Origin: JANQTF01 sp036835375
Lineage (GTDB): Bacteria; Bacteroidota; Bacteroidia; J057
DNA length: 43,725 nt
Direction: 5' to 3'
NCBI GenBank assembly: GCA_036835375.1
Contig: DAITMB010000033.1
Span: 1 to 43,725, forward strand
The translations under genes were made by a program, and so were the position numbers. The notes beneath the pieces are model-generated. The model was given only the letters and a program-made list of their open reading frames with translations, did not search any database and had not been told where the DNA came from. Positions 27,204-36,391 of the stretch are shown in pieces (position 1 is the first letter of the stretch; every line of letters begins with the position of its first letter).

Positions 27204-28118
27204 ATGATTCGCCTCCTGTTTTTTGCAAGCGCCTTGATGCCCCTCCTTTTATTGGGCCAAATTCGACAAATCGCCATTACGATCGACGATGCACCTTTAG
27301 GCGAAGGCCCATTTTTTAGTGGAGAGCGTCGAGGACAAATGCTCATTCAGCGCCTACAGCAGGCAGGTGTGACGCAGGCCATGTTTTTTGTGGTCACTGG
27401 CCACATGGACGAAGAAGGCATCAAGCGTCTGCAAAATTATGCAGAAGCGGGCCATAAGCTCGGCAATCATACACACATGCATCCCTCTGCCAACCGGACC
27501 GATGCGGCGTCCTACTTGCAAGATGTTGCCTTGGCGGATTCGATCTTGCGACCGATGAAGGGCATGGTGCCCTATTTTCGATATCCTTATTTGCACGAAG
27601 GAGCTGACAGCCTTCGGCGGGATTCCATTCGAGCAGGAATCCAGAAGTTGGGCTATGCCAATGGCTATGTGACAGTTGACAACAGTGATTGGTACATCCA
27701 CGCGCTCACACGGGAGGCCAAAGATGCTGGCCAAAAGATCAACACCACGCTGCTTCGCCAGTGGTGGGTCGATCATCTTTGGCGCGGGATTCAATTTTAT
27801 GATAGTGTGGCGGTAGCAAGCCTTGGACGTTCTCCCAAACATGTGCTCCTTCTTCACGAAAATGACCTCACTGGACTTTTTCTCCCAGACCTCATCCGGA
27901 AACTCGATATGGAGGGCTGGACGATCATTGAAGCGACACAGGCCTATTCTGACGCCATTGCGCAGTATGTCCCGGAAACGCTGTTTCTGGGACAGGGTCG
28001 CGTCGCAGCCATCGCTGCGGACAAGGGGAGCGCTCCCAAAGATCTCGTGCCTCCTTGGGAGGATGAAGAGTACCTTCGGGAAGAAGCGAAGCGCTTGGGG
28101 GTCTTTGTCGATCCCTGA
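27204..28118 (+). CDS. Exported polysaccharide deacetylase (CE4/NodB fold)
   Basis: 304 residues with a signal peptide (MIRLLFFASALMPLLLLGQ). NodB motifs are ITIDDAP (D28, D29), GNHTHMHP (metal ligands H89 and H93) and YFRYPYLHEGAD, with HVLLLHENDLTG near the C-terminus. The family removes acetyl groups from N-acetylglucosamine-containing polymers or xylan. The substrate is open, and the protein acts outside the cytoplasm. It is convergent with the DUF4856 gene. Confidence 0.9.
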   Translation: MIRLLFFASALMPLLLLGQIRQIAITIDDAPLGEGPFFSGERRGQMLIQRLQQAGVTQAMFFVVTGHMDEEGIKRLQNYAEAGHKLGNHTHMHPSANRTDAASYLQDVALADSILRPMKGMVPYFRYPYLHEGADSLRRDSIRAGIQKLGYANGYVTVDNSDWYIHALTREAKDAGQKINTTLLRQWWVDHLWRGIQFYDSVAVASLGRSPKHVLLLHENDLTGLFLPDLIRKLDMEGWTIIEATQAYSDAIAQYVPETLFLGQGRVAAIAADKGSAPKDLVPPWEDEEYLREEAKRLGVFVDP

Positions 28119-28195
28119 TCGGGGATTTGGTCGAGGAAATACTAGCAAATTTATATGAAAAAGGCTCCGAAGCAGCCCGATGTGATCGCGCTGGC

Positions 28196-29308
28196 TCAGC
28201 GATTTTGTTCTGCCACCCAGTTTTTTTCAAACTGCAGCATCTGCGCATCGGTGAATCCATAGATTCGCTGCAAGTCGTCTATCGCAGCCTCTAGTTGAGC
28301 GACTTCGGTGCTGGGGGAGGTAGCAAACAAATAGCTTTGCGGAGCCTGTCCGGGCGCTGCCTTGAGTTTGGTGAGAAGCGTATCAATTTCTACCTCTGAG
28401 ATCAGCCGGGCGCCAATTGGCAGCATTCTCCAGCCGTGGATCAGGCCGAGAGCCTGTGCGTAGCGATGGAGGGCCTCGCCAAGCTGCTCTTCGCTGGGAT
28501 TGGGAATGCGAAATCCTTTCACGGCGGCATCAAGATGATGAATGATCGTGGCTGCGTGTGCTTCCCCCCAATTGACGCGGAGTGCCAGCAGCGCTTCGTC
28601 CCGCTCCAGGCCATAGTCAAATCCACCTTTGGCTGCCGCTTGAATCTGAATAAAGGCGAGTTCTATGTTGTTGTAAAAGCCCCTGCTGTCGTTCAAATCT
28701 CGATGTGCAGCATATCGCGCCATCAATACATCGGGGTTTGGGTGGAGGGAACCATTGTCGCTGTTGGGAAAGTCAGGATGTGCCCCATAGAGCGCGAGCA
28801 AGCGATCACTGCTCGTTTCGTCGATTCTCTGAAACATCAGCTGGTAGGCTTCATAATAAAAAAGCGAAATCAAAAGGCCCTGCTCAATCATTTGCTGAAC
28901 TTCGAGGCCGTGCTCGTCCAGCAGATAGCCGCCATACACCCCCCCATTGCCCAAGGGTGCAGTTTGAACGTCAAAAGTGCGACCGCTCGCCGTGGCGAGG
29001 TCCAGGAGCCAATTGTCGATCAGATCTCGGTAGTAAGGGTGGGTGAATGAGCTGAGTGAAGGGGAGCCACTGTTGAATAACATGCCCAGCTCATCGATAT
29101 TGAGCGTAGTCCCTGGGTCTCTGCCTTGCTCCATTCGGCGACTGAGCGCCGACCAGTGATCTCGCAGCGCACGCTCTTGCACGGTGTGAGTGGCGAAGGT
29201 AGAAGGGTCGTATGCGCTGGGGACAATCAGAGGCTCAGGCCCGAAGAGGCCGCATCCAGCAAATGGAAGCAGCACGGTCGCCAGCAGAAGTTTTCGTAGC
29301 GTATTCAT
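28196..29308 (-). CDS. DUF4856 lipoprotein, imelysin-like
   Basis: 370 residues from the ATG at 29308, which opens a lipoprotein signal (LLATVLLPFAGC, Cys18). The frame extends upstream to 29353 without adding sense. Features of DUF4856 are VPSAYDPSTF at the start, YLLDEHGLEVQQMIEQGLLISLFYYEAYQLMF, and a RDEALLALRVNWGEAHAATIIHHL helix. The family is related to imelysin (iron-regulated, helical) and is found in Bacteroidota, often among surface lipoproteins tied to metal uptake. No TonB receptor lies beside it. A good promoter sits about 60 bp upstream. Confidence 0.8.
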   Translation of the reverse strand: MNTLRKLLLATVLLPFAGCGLFGPEPLIVPSAYDPSTFATHTVQERALRDHWSALSRRMEQGRDPGTTLNIDELGMLFNSGSPSLSSFTHPYYRDLIDNWLLDLATASGRTFDVQTAPLGNGGVYGGYLLDEHGLEVQQMIEQGLLISLFYYEAYQLMFQRIDETSSDRLLALYGAHPDFPNSDNGSLHPNPDVLMARYAAHRDLNDSRGFYNNIELAFIQIQAAAKGGFDYGLERDEALLALRVNWGEAHAATIIHHLDAAVKGFRIPNPSEEQLGEALHRYAQALGLIHGWRMLPIGARLISEVEIDTLLTKLKAAPGQAPQSYLFATSPSTEVAQLEAAIDDLQRIYGFTDAQMLQFEKNWVAEQNR

Positions 29309-29364
29309 AGGTTGGAATCGGGAGTATAGGTAGAAGCAGGAGCGAAAAAACACTTGCTATTATT

Positions 29365-29395
29365 CAAAATTAATTCCTAACCAGCTCTGTTACAA
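29365..29395 (-). promoter_or_regulatory. Bacteroidota-type promoter of the DUF4856 gene
   Basis: On the minus strand TTG (29395-29393), 20 bases, TAATTTTG (29372-29365). This matches the TTG/TAnnTTTG consensus and ends 57 bp before the start codon. Confidence 0.65.
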
Positions 29396-29605
29396 CCTCA
29401 TTTCACCTACTGGATTTCCAGCGAGTGCGCCAGCGATAAGAGAGAAAATTCAGCGGGAATCACTATTTAGGGCACAGCAAAAACGCGATGTTGGATCATT
29501 TGCAAATTGATACAGTGGGGAGAGCCGACAGATTGAACGCTAACATACGATGAGCCATTCTCCAACCATTTGGAAGCATTCCTTTGAAAAATCGCGGGTG
29601 TCGAA

Positions 29606-30994
29606 GTGCTTTCGAAAAGAAAAATTCTGGAAATAATCGCGGCGAGTCTTACCTTTTGCCTCATGACATTACCCACCGAAACTTCTTCCCCTTCTGTCCT
29701 TCGCCGCAGCCTTGGCCCGCTTATGTTGTGGGGACTTGGGGTGGGATACGTGATTTCTGGCATGTATTTCGGCTGGAATCTGGGCTTGGCGCAAGGCGGC
29801 ACCCTCGGTATGGCCGTTGCGACAGGATTCATCATTGTGCTGTATCTCTGCTTCACGTTCAGCTACACGGAGCTGGCTTGTGCCATTCCTCGTGCAGGCG
29901 GTGCCTTCGACTACGGGCTGCGTGCGCTGGGGCGCGACGGTGGGTTCCTGGCTGGGATGGCCCAAAACATAGAGTTCATTTTTGCTCCGCCCGCCATTGC
30001 CTTTGCCATTGGAGCCTATGTGCAAATTTTTCTGCCGGGTGTTCCCGTCTTGCTCACCGCCGTTCTGGCCTATTTGCTCTTCACCGGACTCAACATTTAC
30101 GGCGTCCAGGCAGCTGCTTCCTTCGAATTGGTGGTGACAGTGATCGCAGTAGCGGGGCTGCTACTGTTTGCCGGAGTAAATGCGCCAGCGGTCACCTGGA
30201 CGAATTTGGCCGGAAACCCACTCCCACATGGGTGGAAAGGGGCTTTTGCAGCGCTTCCCTTCGCGATCTGGTTTTTCCTCGCCATTGAAGGCGTAGCCAA
30301 CGTAGCCGAGGAGACGGTCAACCCGCAGCGAAATATTTTGATCGGTTTTGGCACTGCCATCCTCACCTTGGTGCTGCTGTGCTTGCTCACCTTCGTGGCC
30401 GCAGTCGGGGTAGGTGGCTGGGAGGTGGTCGTGTTCCCCTCGCCGGGTTCGGCAGCATCGGACTCCCCTTTGCCACTCGCCATGGCGCAGACGGTTGGAG
30501 AAGGGCATTGGCTCGCCAAATCCGTGGCCTTCATTGGGCTATTTGGGCTGGTTGCCTCCTTTCATGGAATCATCCTGGCCGCTGGCAGATCTACCTACGA
30601 ATTTGGACGTGTGGGTTTCGCCCCTCGCGCTCTTGGAGAGATTCATCCTCGCTTTCAGACCCCGGCCATCGCGTTGCTGGTCAACATGGGCATCGGCTTA
30701 CTGACCCTGCTCACCGGCAAGACAAGCGAAATCATCACCATCGCTTGCTTTGGCGCACTCACCCTCTATGTCCTGAGTATGCTGGCATTGATTCGGCTTC
30801 GGCGTCAAGAACCAGCATTGGAGCGCCCTTTTCGGGTGCCGGGATATCCTGTCACGCCGCTGCTTGCCTTGGTCATCGCGATTGTCGCACTCATTGCCAT
30901 CACCATCGCCAATCCATTGCTTGCCATGATTTTTCTGGCCATGTTGGCCCTGAGTTATGGTTGGTTTCGGCTCTTTTACAAACAAGAGGGATAG
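29606..30994 (+). CDS. APC-superfamily amino acid/amine permease, ethanolamine permease-like
   Basis: 462 residues if the GTG at 29606 starts it, or 443 from the ATG at 29663. I think 29663 is more likely because MTLPTETSSPSVLRRSLGPLML is a usual family N-terminus. About 12 membrane helices follow. Conserved motifs are WGLGVGYVISGMYFGWNLGL, SYTELACAIPRAGGAFDYGLRALG, GVANVAEETVNPQRN and SFHGIILAAGRSTYEFGRVG, the pattern of the ethanolamine permease (Eat) group. It should import ethanolamine or a similar amine at the inner membrane. The next gene, on the same strand, is a glutamine-synthetase-family enzyme, which suggests amine use. Confidence 0.85.
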   Translation: MLSKRKILEIIAASLTFCLMTLPTETSSPSVLRRSLGPLMLWGLGVGYVISGMYFGWNLGLAQGGTLGMAVATGFIIVLYLCFTFSYTELACAIPRAGGAFDYGLRALGRDGGFLAGMAQNIEFIFAPPAIAFAIGAYVQIFLPGVPVLLTAVLAYLLFTGLNIYGVQAAASFELVVTVIAVAGLLLFAGVNAPAVTWTNLAGNPLPHGWKGAFAALPFAIWFFLAIEGVANVAEETVNPQRNILIGFGTAILTLVLLCLLTFVAAVGVGGWEVVVFPSPGSAASDSPLPLAMAQTVGEGHWLAKSVAFIGLFGLVASFHGIILAAGRSTYEFGRVGFAPRALGEIHPRFQTPAIALLVNMGIGLLTLLTGKTSEIITIACFGALTLYVLSMLALIRLRRQEPALERPFRVPGYPVTPLLALVIAIVALIAITIANPLLAMIFLAMLALSYGWFRLFYKQEG

Positions 30995-31021
30995 GCAATA
31001 CAGCAAATAAATCTAAGCAAA

Positions 31022-31044
31022 GGCCCAGATTGGTTTTTTGGGCC
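31022..31044 (+). terminator. Hairpin between permease and glutamine-synthetase genes
   Basis: Stem GGCCCA/TGGGCC (31022-31027 with 31039-31044) with a T-rich loop, followed by GTTTGTT. It may be a weak terminator that lowers read-through into the next gene. Confidence 0.5.
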
Positions 31045-31075
31045 GTTTGTTCCTTCAAAAAATTGAAAATATTGT

Positions 31076-32140
31076 ATGTCCAATCAAGGTCTCCTTTCGC
31101 TCTCACAACTGGCAGCAGCTGTGGCATCCGAAACCATCGAAACAGTCGTNNNNNNNNNNNNNNNNNNNNNNNNNNNNNNNNNNNNNNNNNNNNNNNNNNN
31201 NNNNNNNNNNNNNNNNNNNNNNNNNNNNNNNNNNNNNNNNNNNNNNNNNCAATATCACCAACTGAAGCCCGTAGGCGACTATTTGGAAGATTACCACATT
31301 TTGCAAGGCACCCGTACCGAACCTTTCACAGGTGCTGCCCGGCGTCACCTCAAGCGGTCGGGCATTCCCGTCGAAACCTCCAAGGGAGAGTGGGGACTTG
31401 GCCAGCACGAGCTGAATGTGCGCTATGGAGAAGCCCTCGACATGGCCGACCGCCATGTGGTATTCAAGCAGTGCCTCAAGGAATTGGCCGATCAAATGGG
31501 CCTTTCGCTGACGTTCATGGCCAAATATGACGAAAAAGGGGCGGGGTCGAGCTGCCACATTCACCTGAGCCTCTGGCAAGATGGCCAGAATGCCTTCTCG
31601 GGCGATGAGGCCATCGGGCCTGTTATGGGATCCCAAGCCTTCCGCTGGTTTTTGGGAGGATGGATCAAGCACGTGCCCGACGTGATGCCGTTTTACGCCC
31701 CGACGGTCAACTCCTACAAGCGCTATGTCGATGGATCTTGGGCCCCAACGCGCTTGGCGTGGAGCTATGACAACCGCACGGCGGGCTTTCGGGTCGTGGG
31801 TTCAGGACCTTCGCTGCGCATCGAGTGCCGCATTCCCGGCGCAGATGTGAACCCTTATCTCGCATTTGCAGCTTCACTCGCTTCAGGGTTGCAGGGGATA
31901 GCGGACCAAGTAGAACCCCCCGACATTTTCCAAGGGGATATTTACGCAGCGCAGCACCTCCCGCGCGTGCCCGAGACACTGGAGAGCGCCACAGCACAAT
32001 TTGCCGAAAGTGAGTTTGCCAAGGCAGCTTTCGGAAAAGAGGTCGTGGCACATTATGCGCATTTTTATCGGAGTGAAGCTGCGGTTTTTCGCATGGCCGT
32101 GACCGACTGGGAGCGGAAGCGATATTTTGAAAGAATTTGA
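31076..32140 (+). CDS. Glutamine-synthetase-family enzyme, gap-interrupted (gamma-glutamyl-amine ligase candidate)
   Basis: The reading frame is broken by 100 N (31150-31249). Only the first 24 residues (MSNQGLLSLSQLAAAVASETIETV) and the last 296 are seen. The seen part has the GS catalytic signatures: KGEWGLGQHELNVRYGEALDMADRH (metal/glutamate), GAGSSCHIHLSL, NSYKRY, NRTAGFRV and RIECRIPGADVNPYLA. Family members have about 450 residues, so the gap hides roughly 130-150 residues, including the N-terminal grasp domain and the loop that binds ammonium in true GlnA. Position after an ethanolamine permease points to the GlnA4/PuuA group, which joins glutamate to an amine using ATP. Whether it is this or GlnA cannot be decided without the missing part. 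Confidence 0.8.
   Translation: MSNQGLLSLSQLAAAVASETIETVXXXXXXXXXXXXXXXXXXXXXXXXXXXXXXXXXXQYHQLKPVGDYLEDYHILQGTRTEPFTGAARRHLKRSGIPVETSKGEWGLGQHELNVRYGEALDMADRHVVFKQCLKELADQMGLSLTFMAKYDEKGAGSSCHIHLSLWQDGQNAFSGDEAIGPVMGSQAFRWFLGGWIKHVPDVMPFYAPTVNSYKRYVDGSWAPTRLAWSYDNRTAGFRVVGSGPSLRIECRIPGADVNPYLAFAASLASGLQGIADQVEPPDIFQGDIYAAQHLPRVPETLESATAQFAESEFAKAAFGKEVVAHYAHFYRSEAAVFRMAVTDWERKRYFERI
31150..31249. other. Assembly gap (100 N)
   Basis: Exactly 100 N, a nominal gap of unknown true size, inside the glutamine-synthetase gene. The frame matches on both sides only by chance. Confidence 0.98.
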
Positions 32141-32294
32141 ACCACAGGTAGGCTCAAGCCCTGCGGGTCAACAAAGCATTTCGACCGAATTTGACACTTT
32201 CGTTTTAAGAATATTTGTGGAAAATTCGGTGATAAAGAATTCTCACAAATGCTCGCTATCTTGGGAAAAATAATCCTCTTCAAATAGTCCCCCT

Positions 32295-34076
32295 ATGCGT
32301 ACGACATGCTCCTCAGATTGCCTGCTTTCTCGTCGATTTTGGATGTTTTTTGGGCTGACGCTCGGGCTGGCACTCCCGGGATACGGGCAGTGCGTGCCTG
32401 TGGGGCTGGTGCCATCTCAGGATGGTGTCACAGTGATGGGCCTGTGGTCCGAAGTCGGGGAACAGATTCCCGAACAATTTATTGGTCATTTTCTGCTCAA
32501 AAGTGATGGGGATGCGACCTATCGCTTGGCTGCGACAGCCCTTACTGACGAGGAATCCTCGGGATCCATTGCAGCCAGTGGGATCTCATTTTCGCCGTCA
32601 GTGGTGACGCTGGAAGCCGGGAAGACAACTCAGATTCGCGTCGAATTCAGCGGCGTAGCAGCGGCCGGACATTACCTCGGCTTGTTGCAGATTTCCCAAG
32701 AAGTAGAAAGCGGTGATTGCTTTCGAGAGTTTCCGCTGGACCTGGATGTGAAGGTGCCGGGACAAGTGTCAATCATGGGAGAAGATGTGAGTCTAGAGAT
32801 CAGGACAGTCGAAAAGTCATGGCTCGTAGGACTTTTGCCTAGATACATTCGGCAAGAGGGGATCTTTGTGCGGGTAGAAAATGCAGGCCCCACCTCGGTC
32901 TCATTTCGGGATTTCTCCCTCTCTCTCAAAGGCCAGAAAACCCAACACCCACTCAGCAAATCAGATGTGATATGGGAAAATCCCGATGAAGTAATTCCAC
33001 CTGGCGGCATCGCTACGATGCAATTTACCTTCACGGATGCTGCCCGCGACATCATTCAGCCAGATAGCTATTCCGGCTCTCTTCGCCTTCATGTCAAAAA
33101 TTATCCGCAAAGCCTTCAGGTCGGAATATCATTATTTTCGCGCACCGGTGTGATGGGAGCCATGATTGCCTTGCTCCTCGGCATTTTGGTCGGGCGAATG
33201 CTCAAAAGCGTGAACAACGCGAGCGACCAGATTGATCTCATGGGACGCTTTGTGCCGCTACGGGCCAAAGCAGATAATCTATCCGATCCCGTGTCCAAAA
33301 AAGCGTTGATGATCGAGCTGAATGAACTGGAGAGACAGATCAACGAAGTCAAAGATCCCTCCCAGCGACCAATGGTAGAGGCGATGTTCCCGACCGTTGA
33401 GACCAAGGTGGCCCAGATCGTGGACTTGGACAGTACCTATCGTCGTCTCGGCGAGCAGTTTGTCGAGAAGAAAGTGCGAAAAGAAAAGCAGCAGCCCGTG
33501 TTGAATGAAATGAATCGAGTGCGAGATGCCATTTTGGTCGGAGATCAGGTCGAAATCAAGGCTGGTTGGGGCGCGATCTTGAGCGCCGCTGAGGTCGCGT
33601 TGGCACCGGAGCGCACCCGAAGCCTCGACGGTCCATTGGAACCATCTGCGGAGGAAACTGCCAATTTGAAGGCAGAATTGAGCGCCATTGAGCAAATGAT
33701 GCAGAAGTCGGAGAAAGGGGGCTTGTTGAACCCGGAGGAAGGTACAGCCGAGACCTTTTGGCAGAAGTTGGAACGTGGTTTCTTCCGTTTTTTCAACCTC
33801 ATTGGCGGTGTCAAGATCAATGCGCGGGTCAAATTTGGCGTGTTTCGACCTCTGGTCGCGATCGTTACTTTTTTGGTGGTGCTGCTCATCGGATTTCAGG
33901 AGATCTATCTCAGTAGTGGCGACGGAGCTGACACGTTCGGGGCAGAAGGGGTGTACGATCACTTCAAGCTCTTCGTGTGGGGGGTCGTTTCCGATATTTT
34001 CTCCAGAACACTTACCGATGATCGGACGATGACTTCCTTCTCCAACATGGTTCCCAGCGCAGGAGCCGGGAGATAA
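32295..34076 (+). CDS. Two-TM membrane protein with periplasmic Ig-like region and cytoplasmic coiled coil; partner of the caspase gene
   Basis: 593 residues; I do not recognise a family. A signal peptide or anchor (about 12-31, FWMFFGLTLGLALPGYGQ) is followed by a beta-rich, Ig-like region (about 33-280; VVTLEAGKTTQIRVEFSG, PPGGIATMQFTFTD) that should be periplasmic. A membrane helix at 285-303 (GVMGAMIALLLGILVGRML) leads to a charged, helical loop (304-515) with coiled-coil heptads (LMIELNELERQINEVK, RLGEQFVEKKVRKEKQQ). A second helix lies at 519-535, then about 58 residues. The topology puts the loop in the cytoplasm. The caspase-like gene starts 46 bp after its stop on the same strand. 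An operon is likely, and the loop is a plausible place for contact or cleavage, which is inference. Confidence 0.8.
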   Translation: MRTTCSSDCLLSRRFWMFFGLTLGLALPGYGQCVPVGLVPSQDGVTVMGLWSEVGEQIPEQFIGHFLLKSDGDATYRLAATALTDEESSGSIAASGISFSPSVVTLEAGKTTQIRVEFSGVAAAGHYLGLLQISQEVESGDCFREFPLDLDVKVPGQVSIMGEDVSLEIRTVEKSWLVGLLPRYIRQEGIFVRVENAGPTSVSFRDFSLSLKGQKTQHPLSKSDVIWENPDEVIPPGGIATMQFTFTDAARDIIQPDSYSGSLRLHVKNYPQSLQVGISLFSRTGVMGAMIALLLGILVGRMLKSVNNASDQIDLMGRFVPLRAKADNLSDPVSKKALMIELNELERQINEVKDPSQRPMVEAMFPTVETKVAQIVDLDSTYRRLGEQFVEKKVRKEKQQPVLNEMNRVRDAILVGDQVEIKAGWGAILSAAEVALAPERTRSLDGPLEPSAEETANLKAELSAIEQMMQKSEKGGLLNPEEGTAETFWQKLERGFFRFFNLIGGVKINARVKFGVFRPLVAIVTFLVVLLIGFQEIYLSSGDGADTFGAEGVYDHFKLFVWGVVSDIFSRTLTDDRTMTSFSNMVPSAGAGR

Positions 34077-34122
34077 ATGCTGTTCCTGACCTACTACTCC
34101 TCCATTTTTACCTCATTCTCTC

Positions 34123-36285
34123 ATGTCGGCTCCTACCCTTTACGCCTTACTCATCGGCATCAATAAGTATGAATTTTTGCCGCCTATGCGCTGGCTCCAG
34201 TATTGTCATCGCGACGTGGCCTTGGTCCAGTCCTATTTGCAAGAACCCTTCGTGAAAAGCGAGTTCGCAGACATGAAGATCGAGGTGATCACAGAAAAGA
34301 AAGATGGCAACGAAGGGCGAGTCATGGCTACGAAAGATGTGGTAGTGGAGCGAATTCAGAGCCACTTGGGGCAAGCTCAGCCTGGCGATACGGCCCTGCT
34401 GTATTTTTCGGGGCACGGGGTCAGGGAAAGCACTTCGATCGCAACGTTTCAAGAGGAAGAGCTTGATGGCAACATCGGGGGCCTGGTCATGCACAACTTC
34501 GGTGATAAGACCCTCTCAAATCCCGGGCAAACAGTCTTAGCAGACAAGGAAATTCGCTATTTGATCAAGAGATTGACGGATAAGGGCACAGCAGACCAGC
34601 CTGTGCATGTGGTCGTGATATTCGATTGCTGCCACTCTGGCGAAAGCACCAGATCAGTGCTGTCGGAGGAGCTGCCAAGTAGAAGTCGGCAAGTGGATCG
34701 TGGACCTGTTCGCGCCCGGGGACTCGAGGAGTTTTTTTTCTGCGACAATCCCCAGATAAAGCAAAAAATCGAATCTAATCTGCCTCTTCAGCAAGTGCTG
34801 CCCGAAGGAGATCATGTGATGTTGGCGGCTTGCCGGGAAGTAGAATTGGCATGGGAAGGGGCAGGTGGCAATGGCGCATTTACCCGCGGATTGATTGATG
34901 TACTGCGCAAGCATCAAGGCCAGATCAGCTACCACGAGCTTCATCAGCGTCTCGTCAACCGTCTTCGGATGGTGAAGCTGGACGCTGACTCGAACGACTA
35001 TCGACAAACACCTCAGCTTTATCTCAACACTTCGCGGTTGAGCGATCGCTATCGGCAATTTCTCACCTACGACCAAGATGAAGCTCCCACCTACGGCTCC
35101 TTGGAGTTCAACGTCGACGAGCAAGCATGGCGATTCGGCGTTGGTGCCCTTCACGGTTTGCCGATTGCACCTGCTTTGCCTACAGTTGTTCAAATTTATC
35201 CTGTAGGTCGGCCTGAAGATCGCCGTGCAGCGGAGGTCAAAGAGGTGTTTCTGTCTCACAGTATGCTTGATCTCTTCGGGTTCGAGCCCGACCCTGCGCA
35301 GTCCTATCGTGGAGAATGGCAGGGTGTCGCGCTTCCTCAGCTCCGCATCGCAGTGGTGGGGGATCAAGACGAGGTGGACGTGGCGACCGCAGTGCTCGCC
35401 AAGCGCTTGGCCGAAACACCTGCACCACGCATCAGCTTGGTGGATGTGCAAGACGATCCGGACTACGAGTTGCGTGCCGCTCAAGGTAAACTCCAAATCG
35501 TGGAACCCGGCTCGCCAGCTCTTGCCAGGGTAGCGCCTTCGCAATACGTGGGGCAGGGAGCTGCGCTGGAAGACGCAGTCCATGTGCAGTATGAATATCT
35601 GAATCACATGGCCAAGTGGACCATGATGCGCGACTTGGAGCATAAGGGTGCCTTCCTGCCGAAGGAAGCCGCCTATGAGCACCCAGCTTATCCGGTGGAA
35701 CTGCGCGTGTACGAATACGACCCACAGACACAGCAGGAGCGCATTCTTTCCACCAAAAAGCAATCCATCGTCTTAGAATTGACTCCTGCGCAGCCGATTC
35801 GTCACATTCGTTTCGAGCTGGTCAATCGCAGCCCTCAAGAGCTGTTTGTGAGCTTGGTGTACATGCCGCACACCTTTGGGTTCCTCACCAGGGGCAATAT
35901 TCAACTGATGCACAAGGCCCAGTTGGGCCTCGGCCCGATGACGGATCCCGGCTCAGAAGCGGGCGAAGGGCATGTTCAATCCTCGCGATATGGCAAGCCC
36001 ATGCCGAATGGCCGGCAATATATGGCCTTTCGATCGGGGGCCTATGTAGTGAAGGATAATTGGCCAGGGATGCAAGATTATCTCAAGCTGCTTGTCAGCG
36101 AGATTCCCTTTGAGATGGAGTCCCTTCATCTTGACATGCTTCCGAGGCCTGATACCGTTCCTGTAAGCACAAGAAATTTCCTTGCTTTTGAGGTGGAAGA
36201 AGAAGTCGCAGTGCCTCAGTGGGAGCTCCAGACTTGGTCGCTGTACATCACCAATCCACACTTTCAACCTGCGGTGCTAGCGTAA
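34123..36285 (+). CDS. Caspase-like cysteine protease (peptidase C14) with long C-terminal extension
   Basis: 720 residues without a signal peptide or membrane helix. The N-terminal caspase domain (about 1-300) has the catalytic His98 in YFSGHG and Cys170 in FDCCHSG, the DCCHSG form seen in metacaspase/orthocaspase-type proteins. VMLAACREVELAWEG and GNGAFTRGLIDVL mark its second half. Residues about 310-720 have no domain I can name. They hold beta-rich segments, including VQIYPVG, VAVVGDQDEVD-like strands and FELVNRSPQELFVSLVYMPHTFGFL, a pattern that often follows bacterial caspase domains. It would be a cytoplasmic protease that cuts after basic residues, if it follows the orthocaspase rule. 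It is paired with the upstream membrane protein (46 bp). Trigger and target are unknown. Confidence 0.9.
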   Translation: MSAPTLYALLIGINKYEFLPPMRWLQYCHRDVALVQSYLQEPFVKSEFADMKIEVITEKKDGNEGRVMATKDVVVERIQSHLGQAQPGDTALLYFSGHGVRESTSIATFQEEELDGNIGGLVMHNFGDKTLSNPGQTVLADKEIRYLIKRLTDKGTADQPVHVVVIFDCCHSGESTRSVLSEELPSRSRQVDRGPVRARGLEEFFFCDNPQIKQKIESNLPLQQVLPEGDHVMLAACREVELAWEGAGGNGAFTRGLIDVLRKHQGQISYHELHQRLVNRLRMVKLDADSNDYRQTPQLYLNTSRLSDRYRQFLTYDQDEAPTYGSLEFNVDEQAWRFGVGALHGLPIAPALPTVVQIYPVGRPEDRRAAEVKEVFLSHSMLDLFGFEPDPAQSYRGEWQGVALPQLRIAVVGDQDEVDVATAVLAKRLAETPAPRISLVDVQDDPDYELRAAQGKLQIVEPGSPALARVAPSQYVGQGAALEDAVHVQYEYLNHMAKWTMMRDLEHKGAFLPKEAAYEHPAYPVELRVYEYDPQTQQERILSTKKQSIVLELTPAQPIRHIRFELVNRSPQELFVSLVYMPHTFGFLTRGNIQLMHKAQLGLGPMTDPGSEAGEGHVQSSRYGKPMPNGRQYMAFRSGAYVVKDNWPGMQDYLKLLVSEIPFEMESLHLDMLPRPDTVPVSTRNFLAFEVEEEVAVPQWELQTWSLYITNPHFQPAVLA

Positions 36286-36391
36286 GGACCTTATGTCGAA
36301 AGATGGAAGATATCAGAAGTGAACATTTGGGGTAACCTTGAGTTTTTTACTCTGATGAAGTCGTTACGATTGATCGTTTCCAAATACTGCC

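Noticed and set aside
35953..36285. Membrane-pore effector at the end of the caspase protein
   Set aside because: No hydrophobic segment long enough for a membrane helix is present in the C-terminal part.
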